Below, piece by piece: positions 32,213 to 42,607 of a stretch of DNA of 64,000 nt. Both the position numbers and the translations under genes were made by a program. The stretch's first letter is position 1; each line of letters opens with the position of its first letter. A model generated the notes under the pieces. The model worked only from the letters and a program-made list of their open reading frames with translations. It made no database searches and had not been told where the DNA came from. Origin of the DNA: Gonatopus flavifemur (taxonomy: Eukaryota > Arthropoda > Insecta > Hymenoptera > Dryinidae); NCBI GenBank assembly GCA_018340375.1, contig JAFFJZ010000003.1:51491006-51555005 (forward strand), read 5' to 3'.

Positions 32213-33648
32213 TAGTAGTGGTAAGTCTTTATTGATATTCTGTCGGCGCTCGCTCACAAAGCTTGCAGGCGCCACTCTTTTCCCCCGTCTCTCTCTCTCC
32301 CTTCATATCACAAAATCATAAAACTCAAAAACAAAAAGAAAATACGGAAAGTAAAACCAAAACAAAACATTATTTTCCCACAAACTCCCAAAATATAAAA
32401 ACAAAATACACGATAATTCCCAGTTCAATGATCAGTCTTTCCTCCACATCACTCCTTCCCCCAGCGAACTTCTTTTCCCCGACACTCCTATGTGCTGTCC
32501 CTTATCTCCAGCTCCTTTCTTCCTCCGCGTCTGTCCTCCCTCATCAGGTCCCGGTCCACATAAATTCCGAACCTCCTCAGTACCCTTCTCCTCTCCCACA
32601 TCTCCTCAGCCATCTCCTCGCTCTCCAACCTTATCCAGACATCCTTCCCCTCCAGTCCTATTCTTCTTATCTCTTCTACCCTCAATTCCATCCACATCTT
32701 CTCTTCCAGTACCTCCAGTAGCCTCGCGCTATCCTTCATCTCCCTTGCTTCCCATCCTCTCACAATCGCGTTCCTCTTCCTCCATCTTCTGTCCTTCTCC
32801 CTCCAATCCTCCATCCTCTTCGCGCGGTCTCTCGCTCCTTCCGTATCTCCTCCATCCTTCTTTCTCCCTCCCTTCTGCTCCCCCACGTCTTTGTAACTTC
32901 CCCCTCCTTCCGACAGATGTCCCTCATTCCACTTTTCCTCCGTTCCGCTTTCCTTCCTTGCCAACTCTTTTTCTTTCTCCCCGCGTCGACGTCGTACGTT
33001 CTCCTCTCCTTCTCCTCCGTCCTCTCTCCCCTTCTCCGCCTTCCTCTCCTCCTTCTCATCTCTCCCGTCTTCCGGTAGATGGCGTCCGCTACTCTTATCT
33101 TCGTCTTCAGTGCTTTTCCTTACCGGCCTCGACTTCTTCTCTCTAACCACTCCTTCTTCCTCTACGTTTTCCTTCCTTACCGGCCTGTCTCCATCTTCCT
33201 CCCCATCTTCGTTCCTTCTCCCGCCAGATGGCGGTACATTCCTTCCTTCTGCGCCTTCTTCATCCTTTTTCCACTCCTCAACTAATTCACCCAACTTTTC
33301 CACCATAGCCTCCAGCACCCAAATCTTCTGTTTTTTATTGTGTTCCTCCATCCTCCTTCTCCACTCGTCCTCTTTCTCCTTCAACTTCATCTCCTCCTCC
33401 TGTTCCACCAACTCCTTGATCGCTTCTCTCTCCATCGCGAACAGCACGTGTCCCTTTCAAATAAAACACTCTTCCACCTGTGAATATTTATTCACCTTCA
33501 CCGACATTTTGTTCCGACCTTCCTCACACATTTCCCGCCTTCTTTCTCTCACTTTCCTTTCTCTTCCCTTTCTTAGAACTCCCTTTCTTTCTTTATTTTC
33601 CCGCACGATGCCACCCAACGTTTCATTTCATCTTACCGGAAGTCCCCC
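32213..33648 (-). mobile_element. Non-LTR (LINE) element reduced to ORF1 and 3' UTR
   Basis: Flanked by the exact 15-bp direct repeat TATAGATTCAAAGTG (32198-32212 and 33649-33663). On the minus strand it begins GGGGGACTTCCGGTAAG, carries ORF1 (32488-33447) and ends with a 3' UTR whose tail is AATAAAGACTTACCAC, i.e. a poly(A) signal next to the 3' end, without a long A tail. ORF2 (endonuclease and reverse transcriptase) is entirely missing although both ends are present, so this is an internal deletion rather than a 5' truncation. The strong purine/pyrimidine strand bias makes large false frames on the plus strand. Confidence 0.8.
32488..33447 (-). CDS. ORF1 protein of a non-LTR retrotransposon
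   Basis: A 319-codon frame, very rich in Glu, Lys and Arg: an N-terminal coiled-coil-like stretch (EREAIKELVEQEEEMKLKE), a long charged low-complexity centre (about residues 70-215), then a C-terminal segment with RKRNAIVRGWEAREM, LEEKMWMELRVEEIRRIG and the end RRVLRRFGIYVDRDLMRED. That C-terminal pattern resembles the RNA-binding domain of L1-like ORF1 proteins of insect LINEs (NxxIxG...; variable helix; 'I.vD.Dlt'). The start could also be ATG 33435 (MEREAIK). The frame is open, but an element without ORF2 would need help in trans. Confidence 0.6.
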   Translation of the reverse strand: MLFAMEREAIKELVEQEEEMKLKEKEDEWRRRMEEHNKKQKIWVLEAMVEKLGELVEEWKKDEEGAEGRNVPPSGGRRNEDGEEDGDRPVRKENVEEEGVVREKKSRPVRKSTEDEDKSSGRHLPEDGRDEKEERKAEKGREDGGEGEENVRRRRGEKEKELARKESGTEEKWNEGHLSEGGGSYKDVGEQKGGRKKDGGDTEGARDRAKRMEDWREKDRRWRKRNAIVRGWEAREMKDSARLLEVLEEKMWMELRVEEIRRIGLEGKDVWIRLESEEMAEEMWERRRVLRRFGIYVDRDLMREDRRGGRKELEIRDST

Positions 33649-33663
33649 TATAGATTCAAAGTG

Positions 33664-34430
33664 AATAATAATAAATTACATACCTGGGATTGCCCATTGC
33701 CGCCAACTTTGAACGTTCCAATGATTTTTGAACACTAAAAGATGAAGCTGTGAAATTTTAATCTCCAAACGTCGACGAATTTCACAATTTCATTTTTTAA
33801 CCTTTAGAAATCATTGAGATATTCAAAGTTTGAGGCAATGCGCAGCCGATAATTTTCTAGAGATCATTGAAAAATTATTGACCATGGCCAAATGAGGTTC
33901 AAGTCAATTCCTATCTTAAAAAACCATACGTTTTCTATCAATTTGATTGAGTCTCAAAGGAGACTGAGAACTACAAAACTCTTTCCGAAAATCATTACAA
34001 GCAAGTTGCAATAAATAAATATACTAATACTCATCTACTAATCAGTCCAATATTAGAACATCATAGAAAATAAACATTCAAAAGCGAGTGAAGAACGAAT
34101 GAAAGAATATGTGCCAGGTAATTGAATTTATAATTGAACATGGAATAATGGTTCTCCATCCATCTGATTTTCGAAACATTTGAATGAATCAGCAGATAAA
34201 AATGGAACAATTAGATTCTCTGAAAAAATGGAAGGGCAGCGCCTTGTTTCAGAGATCTCAAAGGAAGCTACAAATTACAAACATCTTTCTGAGAATCATT
34301 AGAATCAAGTTAGCATACTACTCAGTTGATAATTACTTCCATATCCCAATATCATTCGGTTGTACTTCTGCAAAGTTTCTCAGAATTGTATGGAGACAAT
34401 CCCATTGTTCTCCAAAATGATACACGAGTG
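33664..34430. other. Unassigned AT-rich sequence
   Basis: 'aatgattttc/gagaatcatta' words and two similar phrases ('ctcaaaggagactgagaactac' near 33953, 'ctcaaaggaagctacaaatta' near 34257) point to an old ~305-bp duplication (33900-34020 and 34190-34320). No gene. Confidence 0.35.
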
Positions 34431-34432
34431 CA

Positions 34433-34643
34433 CAGTGAGTGTAATAAATCCGTTTCCATCTTTCCGATAGATCCTTGTTGTCAATTAATTCTTAATCAAG
34501 TTCAAACAATTATGATCACTTTGTCAGATCTGAAACATTATTCCTCACATATTTATCCATTTCAAAATGTTCCTCATTGGTTAACAATGAATTGGGAGCG
34601 AACATCTACCGGGAAGATGGGAACGGATTCATTACACTCACTG
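34433..34643. mobile_element. 211-bp MITE
   Basis: Ends CAGTGAGTGTAATAAATCCG (34433) and, reverse complemented, CAGTGAGTGTAATGAATCCG (to 34643). Arms pair through 'ttcc(c/a)atcttcc' to 'tagatc'/'tagatg', about 45 bp. Flanks CA/TA, i.e. a TA duplication with one change. No coding capacity. Confidence 0.7.
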
Positions 34644-34645
34644 TA

Positions 34646-35830
34646 CAACCATTTTTTAGCAGAATGTTTTTGACGGATGAGATAATGACTAAACGGTTCT
34701 CACCGGTTTACACCGTGCGAACATTAAATTGAATCACTGCATTTCGTTATCGCTATCACTGTCTACTATATTATTTGTATTTGATTCAAGCTCTTCCTCT
34801 GATGAATCCAATAGTTTTTAGAGCTCTTGTTCCACGTTTCTATCCTTTGGTGGGAGAAAAAAGTATCCAACGTGAATAGATACTCGTCGAAGCGGTTGGC
34901 AACTTGAGTGTGTTATTCTCAATATCATTGCATACTCATCATTCTCCCGTTTTGTGCTGGAAAATTCAGATAATTGAATTTAGAATGAATGCTTTCTGAC
35001 TGTTGCCAAATACGATAAAAAATCTCACTTCATAAACAAATTGTAAAAATGTCATGCATGTCAGTATGCATAATACCTAAAATCTATACCATCTCGAACA
35101 TTGGATAGTCTTTCTATTTCCGGGGTATATATGCATATGTGTATGAAGGCATATACCCCGCACAGCACTGGCACTGACATGTTCTGAATGAACTCTCATA
35201 ATATCTGTTCCGAAAGAATCCGTAATGAATTCTTGAGAATTTGTACTTCAATAGTAGGGATTCATAGAGAATTCATTCTGAACTATCATATCGAGGACTC
35301 TCTAAGAATCTCACGATCGATTTATGAAAATTTCTTCAACACTACATTGGGACCAGCATGCTGTGTAGGGCTTGATCATTGATCTCTGCTACACACCAGA
35401 TAGAAGATATAGGCCTCCGCAATACAAAATTTTTGTGACGAGTTGGAAGTGATAGAAGACTCTGCCGAGCAGCCGTTATATTCCGGGCGAAATGCTTGAA
35501 AGAATACTAGTGGCGTGGCAGAAGCCGAATCGTTTATGACAAACTGCGGGCAATTCTTCAACTCAATCAAAATATCGCTCTGTACAGCTGTTGTGTTGTG
35601 TGTCAACGAGAGTCATGGAGATATCATAAAAACTGGAGGTATATAAGATTGATAGTTCGGGACCGTGTGATCGCGTCTTTAAGTCACGCTCGTATACTCG
35701 CTCAGCCATCACTCCTCGTGCCACCGGAATCTGACATACACGCACGCATCATAGAGGGCACTGTTAAAAGCGCGTTCACACAACATCTTTCCCTTTTCAT
35801 TGATAAATTTCAATTTACATTTAAGCAATC
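34646..35830. other. Non-coding, with a dispersed repeat copy and a hairpin
   Basis: 35122-35160: 'ggggtatatatgc'...'gcatatacccc', an imperfect 11-13-bp stem. 35235-35375: third copy of the dispersed repeat of 3915-4015 ('aatctcacgatcgatttatg', 'attgggaccagcatgctg'). 35600-35820 has no recognised coding; the frames there overlap on both strands without homology. Confidence 0.4.
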
Positions 35831-36031
35831 TCACATTACAAAATCTTGGTATCGCGAATTCGGCTTCGATGTACGCCTAGGCCTTTGTGTTACATTATGA
35901 TCTTCCGCATTTACCCTTTCCGCTATGTTATCGTCAACCACATTATTCGCTTCTACAATGTTGTCGTTAACCGCATTATTCGCTTCTGCGATGTTGAGTT
36001 CAACCGAATTATTTGCTTCTGCAACATCACC
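35831..36031 (-). pseudogene. Copia-type polyprotein remnant with a coding minisatellite
   Basis: Minus frame ending at 35831: RPRRTSKPNSRYQDFVM is the R-R-x-(x)-K-P-x-R-[YF]-x-D-[YF] signature found between integrase and reverse transcriptase in copia/Ty1 polyproteins. Upstream, 36031-35900 is a run of ~33-36-nt repeats coding for variants of IAEANNAVNDN. The frame is cut at 36032 by the end of the large inverted-repeat element. Only this linker is left. Confidence 0.5.
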
Positions 36032-36389
36032 ACCTCCGTGAACTTGGCCGGGACCCAGAACGGATTTGAAACTTATATACGGCAATCGAAAGAGCATCGT
36101 TTGTATCTGATTGTACCGCAAAAATTTTCGTTTGTACCTGGAAGGGGGCGGAGATACGACCCGGGGGCTTATGCCCCCGCCTGTGACTGGAACCGATAGG
36201 GACGATCTGGGTGTCATTTGAAAGGGCTTCGTTTGTACTTGATTGTGCCGATGATATTTTCGTTTGTACCTCAAAGGGGGAGAAGATATGAGGAAAAATA
36301 GTTTTTAGCAATTTATATCGATTTTTTTGGGGATTTCTGATTAGGAGGACTCTGGATTGCTTCAGACTGTATCCTGAACTGTGTGAGAT

Positions 36390-38831
36390 TTTGAGGCAGA
36401 GACCCATACACCTCAGGAGTGGAATCCCGTCGTTTGTACCTCCCCAGTTTTGCCACAATAAGCCCAGATTGCCCAAAAATCGATAAACTTTCACGATTTT
36501 TTCTCCATCAGGACCCAGGATTAGTCCAGGCTATGTTCTGAACGGCATGAAAACTCAGATTAAACCTCCTCACATACTAGAAGAATGATTCCGTCGTTTG
36601 TACCTTCTCAGTTTTGCCACAATAAGCCCAGATTGCCCGAAAATCGATATAATTTCACGATTTTTTCTCCATCAGGACCCAGGATTAGTCCAGGCTATGT
36701 TCTGAACGGCATGAAAACTTAGATTGAACCTCCTCACATACTAGAAAAATGATTTCGTCGTTTGTGCCTCCCCGGTTTTGCCACAATTAGCCTAGATTGC
36801 CTAAAAATCGATGTATTTTCACGATTTTTTTTCCATCAGGAACCAGGATTAGTCCAGGCTATATTCTGAACTGCATGGAAACTTAGGTAAAACCTCCTCA
36901 TATACTACAAAGATGATTCCGTCGTTTTTACCTCCACAGTTTTGCCACAATAAGCCCAGATTGCTCGAAAATCGATATAATTTCACGATTTTTTCTCCAT
37001 CAGAACCCAGGATTAGTCCAGGTCATGTTCTTAACGGCATGGAAACTTAGATGGAACCTCCCCACATACTAGAAAGGAAGTTTTTATGCCGTTCAGAACA
37101 TAAACTGGACTAATTCTGGGTCCTGATGGAGAAGAAATCGTGAAATTATAGCGATTTTTGGGCGATCTGGACCTATTGTGGCAAAACCGGGGAGGTACAA
37201 ATGACGAAATCATTTTTCCAGTATGTGAGGAGGTTCAATCTAAGTTTTCATGCCGTTCAGAACATAGCCTGGACTAATCCTGGGTCCTGATGCGAAAAAA
37301 ATCGTGAAAGTATATCGATTTTTGGGCAATATGGGCTTATTGTGGCAAAACTGTAGAGGTACAAACGACGAAATCAGCTTTCTCGTGTGTGAGGAGGTCC
37401 TACCCAAGTTTCTATGCAGTTCAGAATATAGCCTGGACTAATCCTGGGTCCCGATGGAAAACAAATCGTGAAAATACGTCGATTTTTAGGCCATCTAGGC
37501 TAATTGTGGCAAAACTGTGGAGGTAGAAACGACGAAATCATCTTTGTAGTATGTTAGGAGGTTTTACCTAAGTTTCCATGCAGTTCAGAATATAGCCTAG
37601 ACTAATCCTGGGTCCCGATGGAAAAAAAATCGTGAGAATACGTCGATTTTTAGGCCATCTAGGCTAATTGTGGCAAAACTGTGGAGGTACAATCGACGAG
37701 ATCATTTCCCTAGTGTGTGAGGAGGTTCTACTCAAGCTTCTATGCAGTTCAGAATATAGCCTGGACTAATCCTGGGTCCTGATGGAAAAAAAATCGTGAA
37801 AGTATATCGATTTTTGGGCAATCTGGGCTTATTGTGGCAAAACTGTGGAGGTACAAACGACGGAATCATTTTTCTAGTATGTGAGGAGGTTTAATCTAAG
37901 TTTTCATGCCGTTCAGAACATAGCCTGGACTAATCCTAGTTCCTGATGGAAAAAAAATCGTGAAAATACATCGATTTTTAGGCAATCTAGGCTAATTGTG
38001 GCAAAACCGGGGAGGTACAAACGACACAATCATCTTTGTAGTATGTGAGGAGGTTTTACCTAAGTTTCCATGCAGTTCAGAACATAGCCCGGACCAATCC
38101 TGGGTCCTGATGGAGAAAAAGTCGTGAAATTATATCGATTTTCGGGCAATCTGGGCTTATTGTGGCAAAACTGTGGGAGTACAAACGACGGAATCATTTT
38201 TCCAGTATGTGAGGAGGTTCAATCTAAGTTTTCATGCCGTTCAGAACATAGCCTGGACTAATCCTGGGTCCCGATGGAAAAAAAATCGTGAGAATACTCC
38301 GATTTTTAGGCCATCTAGGCTAATTGTGGCAAAACTGTGGAGGTACAATCGACGAAATCATTTTCCTAGTGTGTGAGGAGGTTCTACTCAAGTTTCTATG
38401 CAGTTCAGAATATAGCCTGGACTAATCCTGGGTCCTGATGGAAAAAAAATCGTGAAAGTATATCGATTTTTGGGCAATCTGGGCTTATTGTGGCAAAACT
38501 GTGGAGGTACAAATGACGGAATCATTTTTCTAGTATGTCAGGAGGTTCAATCTAAGTTTTCATGCCGTTCAGAACATAGCCTGGACTAATCCTGGGTCCC
38601 GATGGAAAAAAAATCGTGAGAATACGTCGATTTTTAGGCCATCTAGGCTAATTGTGGCAAAACTGTGGAGGTACAATCGACGAAATCATTTTTCTCAGTG
38701 TGTGAGGAGGTTCTACTCAAGTTTCTATGCAGTTCAGAATATAGCCTGGACTAATCCTGGGTCCTGATGGAGAAAAAATCGTGAAATTATATCGATTTTC
38801 GGGCAATCTGGGCTTATTGTGGCAAAACTGA
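36390..38831. repeat. ~165-bp satellite, 4 inverted plus 11 direct units, alternating subtypes
   Basis: Anchor 'ttgccacaat(a/t)ag' on the left (near 36452, 36614, 36779 and 36945) and its complement 'attgtggcaaaac' on the right (near 37176, 37341, 37507, 37671, 37831, 37996, 38160, 38325, 38488, 38651 and 38816). On the right, units marked 'gggcaatctgggcttatt' alternate with 'aggccatctaggctaatt' for most of the array, so the real period there is a ~328-bp dimer. Also conserved: 'actaatcctgggtcc(t/c)gatgg' and 'aaaaaaatcgtga'. Non-coding. Confidence 0.85.
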
Positions 38832-39213
38832 GGAGGTACAAACGACGGGATTCCACTCTTGAGGTGTATGGGTCTCTGCCTCAATATCCTACACAGTTCA
38901 GGATACAGTCTGAAGCAATCCAGAGCAGTGCTGCCACTATCAGATCGGCTTTCTGCCCTAGAAACCTCCATGAATTACCCGGAATTACCTGGAATTTTAC
39001 ATGTTGTACCCTAGAAATTACCCTGCTATTCCCCAAATAACGTCGTAAGCTTTTGTGATAGTTGAAAAACGTTTTCGTTGTTTACTCATCGATATATAGC
39101 GCTGGATGGACCGATAGATGTAACAGGGCTTTTATCAGGGCTCATAAACGCAACTGGGAAACTCTGTAGAACTGTTTGTAGCATGGAGCTATGAATAACT
39201 GGAGGGAGTCTAA

Positions 39214-39374
39214 GGCTGGCCTCCCATGGACTGGAATTCGTTCTGGCGGAATGACTTCAAATCAATTGCATTCACAATTTCTTTTGGAGTGATATAAGAG
39301 AAATCTGAAGGAGATTGTGCATTGGTTCAATTTCAATTCTGACGGAACGTATTCCGATCCATTGGGGGCCAGCC
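39214..39374. mobile_element. Harbinger-like MITE, copy 1
   Basis: Left GGCTGGCCTCCCATGGACTG, right reverse complement GGCTGGCCCCCAATGGATCG, flanked by TAA (39211-39213) and TGA (39375-39377), a 3-bp duplication as in PIF/Harbinger. 161 bp, no coding. A second, right-truncated relative follows at about 39522-39672 ('ctcgtcttccatggaccgga...'). Confidence 0.6.
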
Positions 39375-39377
39375 TGA

Positions 39378-39517
39378 GGGCCGAGTCACATGGAGCTGGA
39401 AAAGGCGGAAAGCGGAAGCTTTGGTTCAAATAAGAGACAAGTAGTCACCTTTCTCTTCAACCAAGGATTCCGCGTTACGCTTTCCGCCCTTTTTCAGCTT
39501 CATGTGACGGCACCCTG
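39378..39517. mobile_element. Harbinger-like MITE of a different family, sharing the TGA
   Basis: GGGCCGAGTCACATGGAGCT at the left, reverse-complement right end GGGTGCCGTCACATGAAGCT, then 'ggcggaaagcg' in both arms. TGA on each side (39375-39377 and 39518-39520). It sits exactly against copy 1 and splits it from the following relative, so it inserted at the TGA of an existing Harbinger-like element. 140 bp. Confidence 0.7.
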
Positions 39518-39672
39518 AGGCTCGTCTTCCATGGACCGGAATTCTTTCCGGCAGAATGACTTTGAGCCTATTAAATTCACAATTTCTCTTAGAGCGGCAC
39601 ATAAGAAATCTATGAAAGATTGTGCAGTGATTCGACTCTCGTTCCGGCCGAATGTATTCCAGTTAATCCCTT

Positions 39673-40423
39673 AGCAACCTTCGTGTCCCGAAGGAGGATA
39701 TCTCGGAAGGTTATTGTTCCGAAAACTGTAGAATGGTTCGTCTTTTGGAATCCATGAGAGATGAATGGTAAGGTAGCAGGTACCCAATATTGCAGTTACC
39801 CGAAAAGGGATGGTTTGTGAATTTCAGAATAATCAGCATGAATTTCTAGCCCTCGTCAAATGGCCACAAATTTCACTGCTTCCGGGTGAATGACCCTTCG
39901 GGTGTATGCTACCGGAATAGAGGATACTATCGAATCAAGAATATCCGGAATCATAGTTTCGGGATATCTTCTTTCGGAACAAGGATTTTAGGATCATCTA
40001 ACTCCCGGAACAGTTTGTTCCAAGGATATAACAGAGCTACCCATAGAGCTCAATGCCCTGTGAATAAGAAATCATTAAAATGATTGATTTTTATAGAATT
40101 TTTCTGATGAGAAATGTGCAGATTTCGAATTAGCTGTTCGAGACTTCAATGATTCCAAATGAGTGTGAATTATTTTGAATCAGAGATTTGCATCATCAAT
40201 CGGTTTGAATGATTTCGTTTTTACAGAGTGATGCTACCTTACCGATAGAGTTCAATGAATTCAACGGTAGCTCCTTAAGAGGTCGAAAACTTCATATGTC
40301 GAACGATCAACGGATCGGAAAATGTTATTCAAAATCGAAATGTTCCGAAAGAACGATATTCCGAAAACTTTTGATTGGTTCTTTTTGTGTGATCTAGAAG
40401 TAAGAGACAATCATCATTGGTGG
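39673..40423. other. hAT interior, short-motif rich
   Basis: Many 'ttc(c/g)gaa' and 'ggaatat' words (39700-40390) but no coherent unit, and no coding frame of note. Likely ordinary hAT non-coding sequence or decayed guests. Confidence 0.3.
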
Positions 40424-40425
40424 TA

Positions 40426-40722
40426 GGGAGTCATAACCCCGAATGTTCATGAGCCTGAACGTCCACCACCCCACATGGCCATATGCCTGAATTCCCGTGA
40501 GCCCGGAGGTGCATAACCCCGAATTATTGATCATAAATCATATTATAAATCAAATGACGAATACTTTATACGATTCAAAACCATTGACAAATCATCAACA
40601 GCGCAAAATTTTGCTTCCCTATCGTATGAAAACGTCCAGTGGTTGATTTAAACCATAATTCATAATCTGAAATCCGGGGTTATGCACCTTCGGGCTTGCG
40701 GACATTCGGGGTTATGACACCC
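40426..40722. mobile_element. 297-bp TA-flanked MITE with a repeated CATAACCCCGAAT motif
   Basis: Left GGGAGTCATAACCCCGAATG, right reverse complement GGGTGTCATAACCCCGAATG. TA at 40424-40425 and 40723-40724. The motif 'gcataaccccg(a/g)a' occurs again 70 bp inside each end, so each arm holds the motif twice. No coding. Confidence 0.75.
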
Positions 40723-41034
40723 TACTGTCATTGGCTTATCCCAAATTTGGAATATTGAACTTTCGAAGTGATACATTTTCGAACAAATGAATTTCGACCT
40801 AATGATCGTTCGGAATATGTAGTATCCGACCTATTGAGAGGCTACCGATTCAACGCATGAAGGAACGTAACCCAGATGAAGTTTCAGAACGTACCCTAAA
40901 ATGGTAACGTCAGCGTTGTCGATCGTTGAAGTATTTCGAGATTCGAGATCTCGAACATTGTGCTGAACTACCTGTATTGAATCACCGTTTTGAAGATAAA
41001 ACTTCTATCTCATACTATTTTCTGAGAGTGAATA

Positions 41035-42328
41035 CGAGGGTGGATTGATAAGTTTCCGGCCTGACCAAGAGATGGCGCCACTAGGCCTACCTTGAGGCGG
41101 CGTTCTATAGTACCATCCTTAGATAGCTTGTAGCTATAGTTTCAGTCCGATCGCCATGTTAGTTTAGTTTTGAGAGCACGCTGACCAAGACGCCTCTGTG
41201 TTTTTCGTAAAAATGGAAAAGCTGGAAAATCGTGCTGTCATCAAATACTTTTATTTGAAGGGGTTAACGCCGAAGGAAATTAAAGAAGAGATGGACTCAA
41301 CACTGGGGACATCCTCCCCATCATATTCAACCGTTAAGCAGTGGGTTTCCGAGTTTAAAAAGGGTCGTGTGAGCACCTCTGATGAGCCTCGCTCAGGACG
41401 CCCCATTGAGGTCACAACTCCAGATATGATCGAAAAAATCCATCAAATGGTGCTGAAAGATCGCAGATTAAAAGTTCGTGAGATAGCTGAGACCTGTAAG
41501 ATGTCATATGAACGTGTACAAAATATTTTGCACCAACATTTGTATATGGAAAAGCTCTGTGCAAGATGGGTGCCGCGTTTGCTAACAGTCGACCAAAAAT
41601 TGATTCGAAAGAACATTTCTACCACCAATTTGGCGTTGTATAAGCGTAATCCAAGCGAATTTTTGCGTCGATTCGTAACCGTTGACGAAACTTGGGTCCA
41701 CCACTACACTCCTGAAACCAAAGAACAGTCTAAACAGTGGATTGGACCAGGGGAACCAACTCCAAAGAAGGCAAAAACAATTTTTTCGGCGAACAAGGTT
41801 ATGGCTACTGTTTTTTGGGATGCAAGAGGTATTATATACATTGATTACCTTGAAAAGGGTAAAACTATCACTGGTCAATACTACGCAGACTTATTGCAAC
41901 GTTTGAGCCACGAAGTGAAAATTAAACGACCTCATCTGGCGAAGAAAAAAATCTTGTTTCATCACGATAACGCACCAGCGCACACGTCAATCGTTGCGAT
42001 GGCTAAAATCAACGATCTGAAGTTTAAATTAATGCCGTACCCTCCCTACTCTCCAGACCTAGCCCCGAGTGACTATTATCTGTTTCCTAACCTCAAAAAA
42101 TGGCTTGGCGGTAAGAGATTTGCGGACAATGAAGAAGTAATCGAAGCTGTAAATGGGTATTTTGAGGAGCTTGACGAATCAGTCTATAGAGATGGCATTA
42201 CTAGACTAGAACACCGCTATGAGAAATGTATCAGCCTTGGAGGAGATTATGTTGAGAAATGAAAAAAAAAAAATTCTTAAAAACGTTGTTTTTCTTGGTC
42301 AGGCCGGAAACTTATCAATCCACCCTCG
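41035..42328 (+). mobile_element. Complete mariner transposon (irritans-like), perfect 36-bp ends
   Basis: CGAGGGTGGATTGATAAGTT at 41035, and the identical sequence as reverse complement ending at 42328. By eye the two inverted repeats agree for 36 bases. TA at 41033-41034 and 42329-42330. The length of 1294 bp is the classical mariner size. It carries a single uninterrupted transposase (41213-42262). It lies inside the dead hAT and, given its perfect ends and open frame, is one of the youngest insertions in the window. Confidence 0.92.
41213..42262 (+). CDS. Mariner transposase, apparently intact (349 aa)
   Basis: Cut-and-paste transposase that binds the 41035/42328 ends and inserts at TA. 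ATG 41213 is preferred over the in-frame GTG at 41198 because it gives the usual ~349-residue length and N-terminus (MEKLENRAVIKYFYLKG). Order: two helix-turn-helix motifs (about residues 1-115; GRVSTSDEPRSGRP between them), linker WVPRLL (~121-126), first Asp in VTVDETW (~159), second in HHDNAPAH, third in YSPDLAPSDYYLF; I count 34 residues between the last two (DD34D). No stop or frameshift. Similar in layout to the irritans subfamily. It could mobilise related copies elsewhere; whether it is expressed cannot be told. Confidence 0.9.
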   Translation: MEKLENRAVIKYFYLKGLTPKEIKEEMDSTLGTSSPSYSTVKQWVSEFKKGRVSTSDEPRSGRPIEVTTPDMIEKIHQMVLKDRRLKVREIAETCKMSYERVQNILHQHLYMEKLCARWVPRLLTVDQKLIRKNISTTNLALYKRNPSEFLRRFVTVDETWVHHYTPETKEQSKQWIGPGEPTPKKAKTIFSANKVMATVFWDARGIIYIDYLEKGKTITGQYYADLLQRLSHEVKIKRPHLAKKKILFHHDNAPAHTSIVAMAKINDLKFKLMPYPPYSPDLAPSDYYLFPNLKKWLGGKRFADNEEVIEAVNGYFEELDESVYRDGITRLEHRYEKCISLGGDYVEK

Positions 42329-42330
42329 TA

Positions 42331-42607
42331 TCATAGAATGTCCTTTTGTTTATTCTCTGAAAAGAATTATAAGAGTCGTTGTGCAAAGTGCAAGAGTAAT
42401 TGTGCAAACCTTCATTATAAAATTCCTCTGATTACTGGGACAAAGTGGAGCGTTCTTTTCTGTCACATGTAAAACGGGTGATTTGATCTTCGTTTTCATT
42501 CTCTAAGTCTGTGGAATCAGTATCTGAAATTCAATTTTATGTCTCTTCATTGCATGTGATTCTTGTTGAAATTTTCCACTAGGTAGTACGGCGTGGATTC
42601 TTGAATT
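42331..42607 (+). other. hAT 5' region before the transposase frame
   Basis: AT-rich leader of the hAT gene between the mariner insertion and ATG 42608. No clear promoter motif by eye. Less than 300 bp. Confidence 0.3.

Noticed and set aside
32490..33664. Long plus-strand frames rich in Ser, Pro and Leu
   Set aside because: They are the antisense of the purine-rich LINE ORF1; the minus strand has the start, the ORF1 pattern, the poly(A) signal and the target duplication.
36027..36494. Frame similar to 45045-45401, apparently a duplicated gene
   Set aside because: Both are the two arms of one inverted-repeat element, including non-coding satellite at the edge; no domain and no start context.
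36390..38831. CRISPR-like array (regular repeats and spacers)
   Set aside because: Units are ~165 bp, wholly repetitive, without unique spacers, and in a eukaryotic transposon context.
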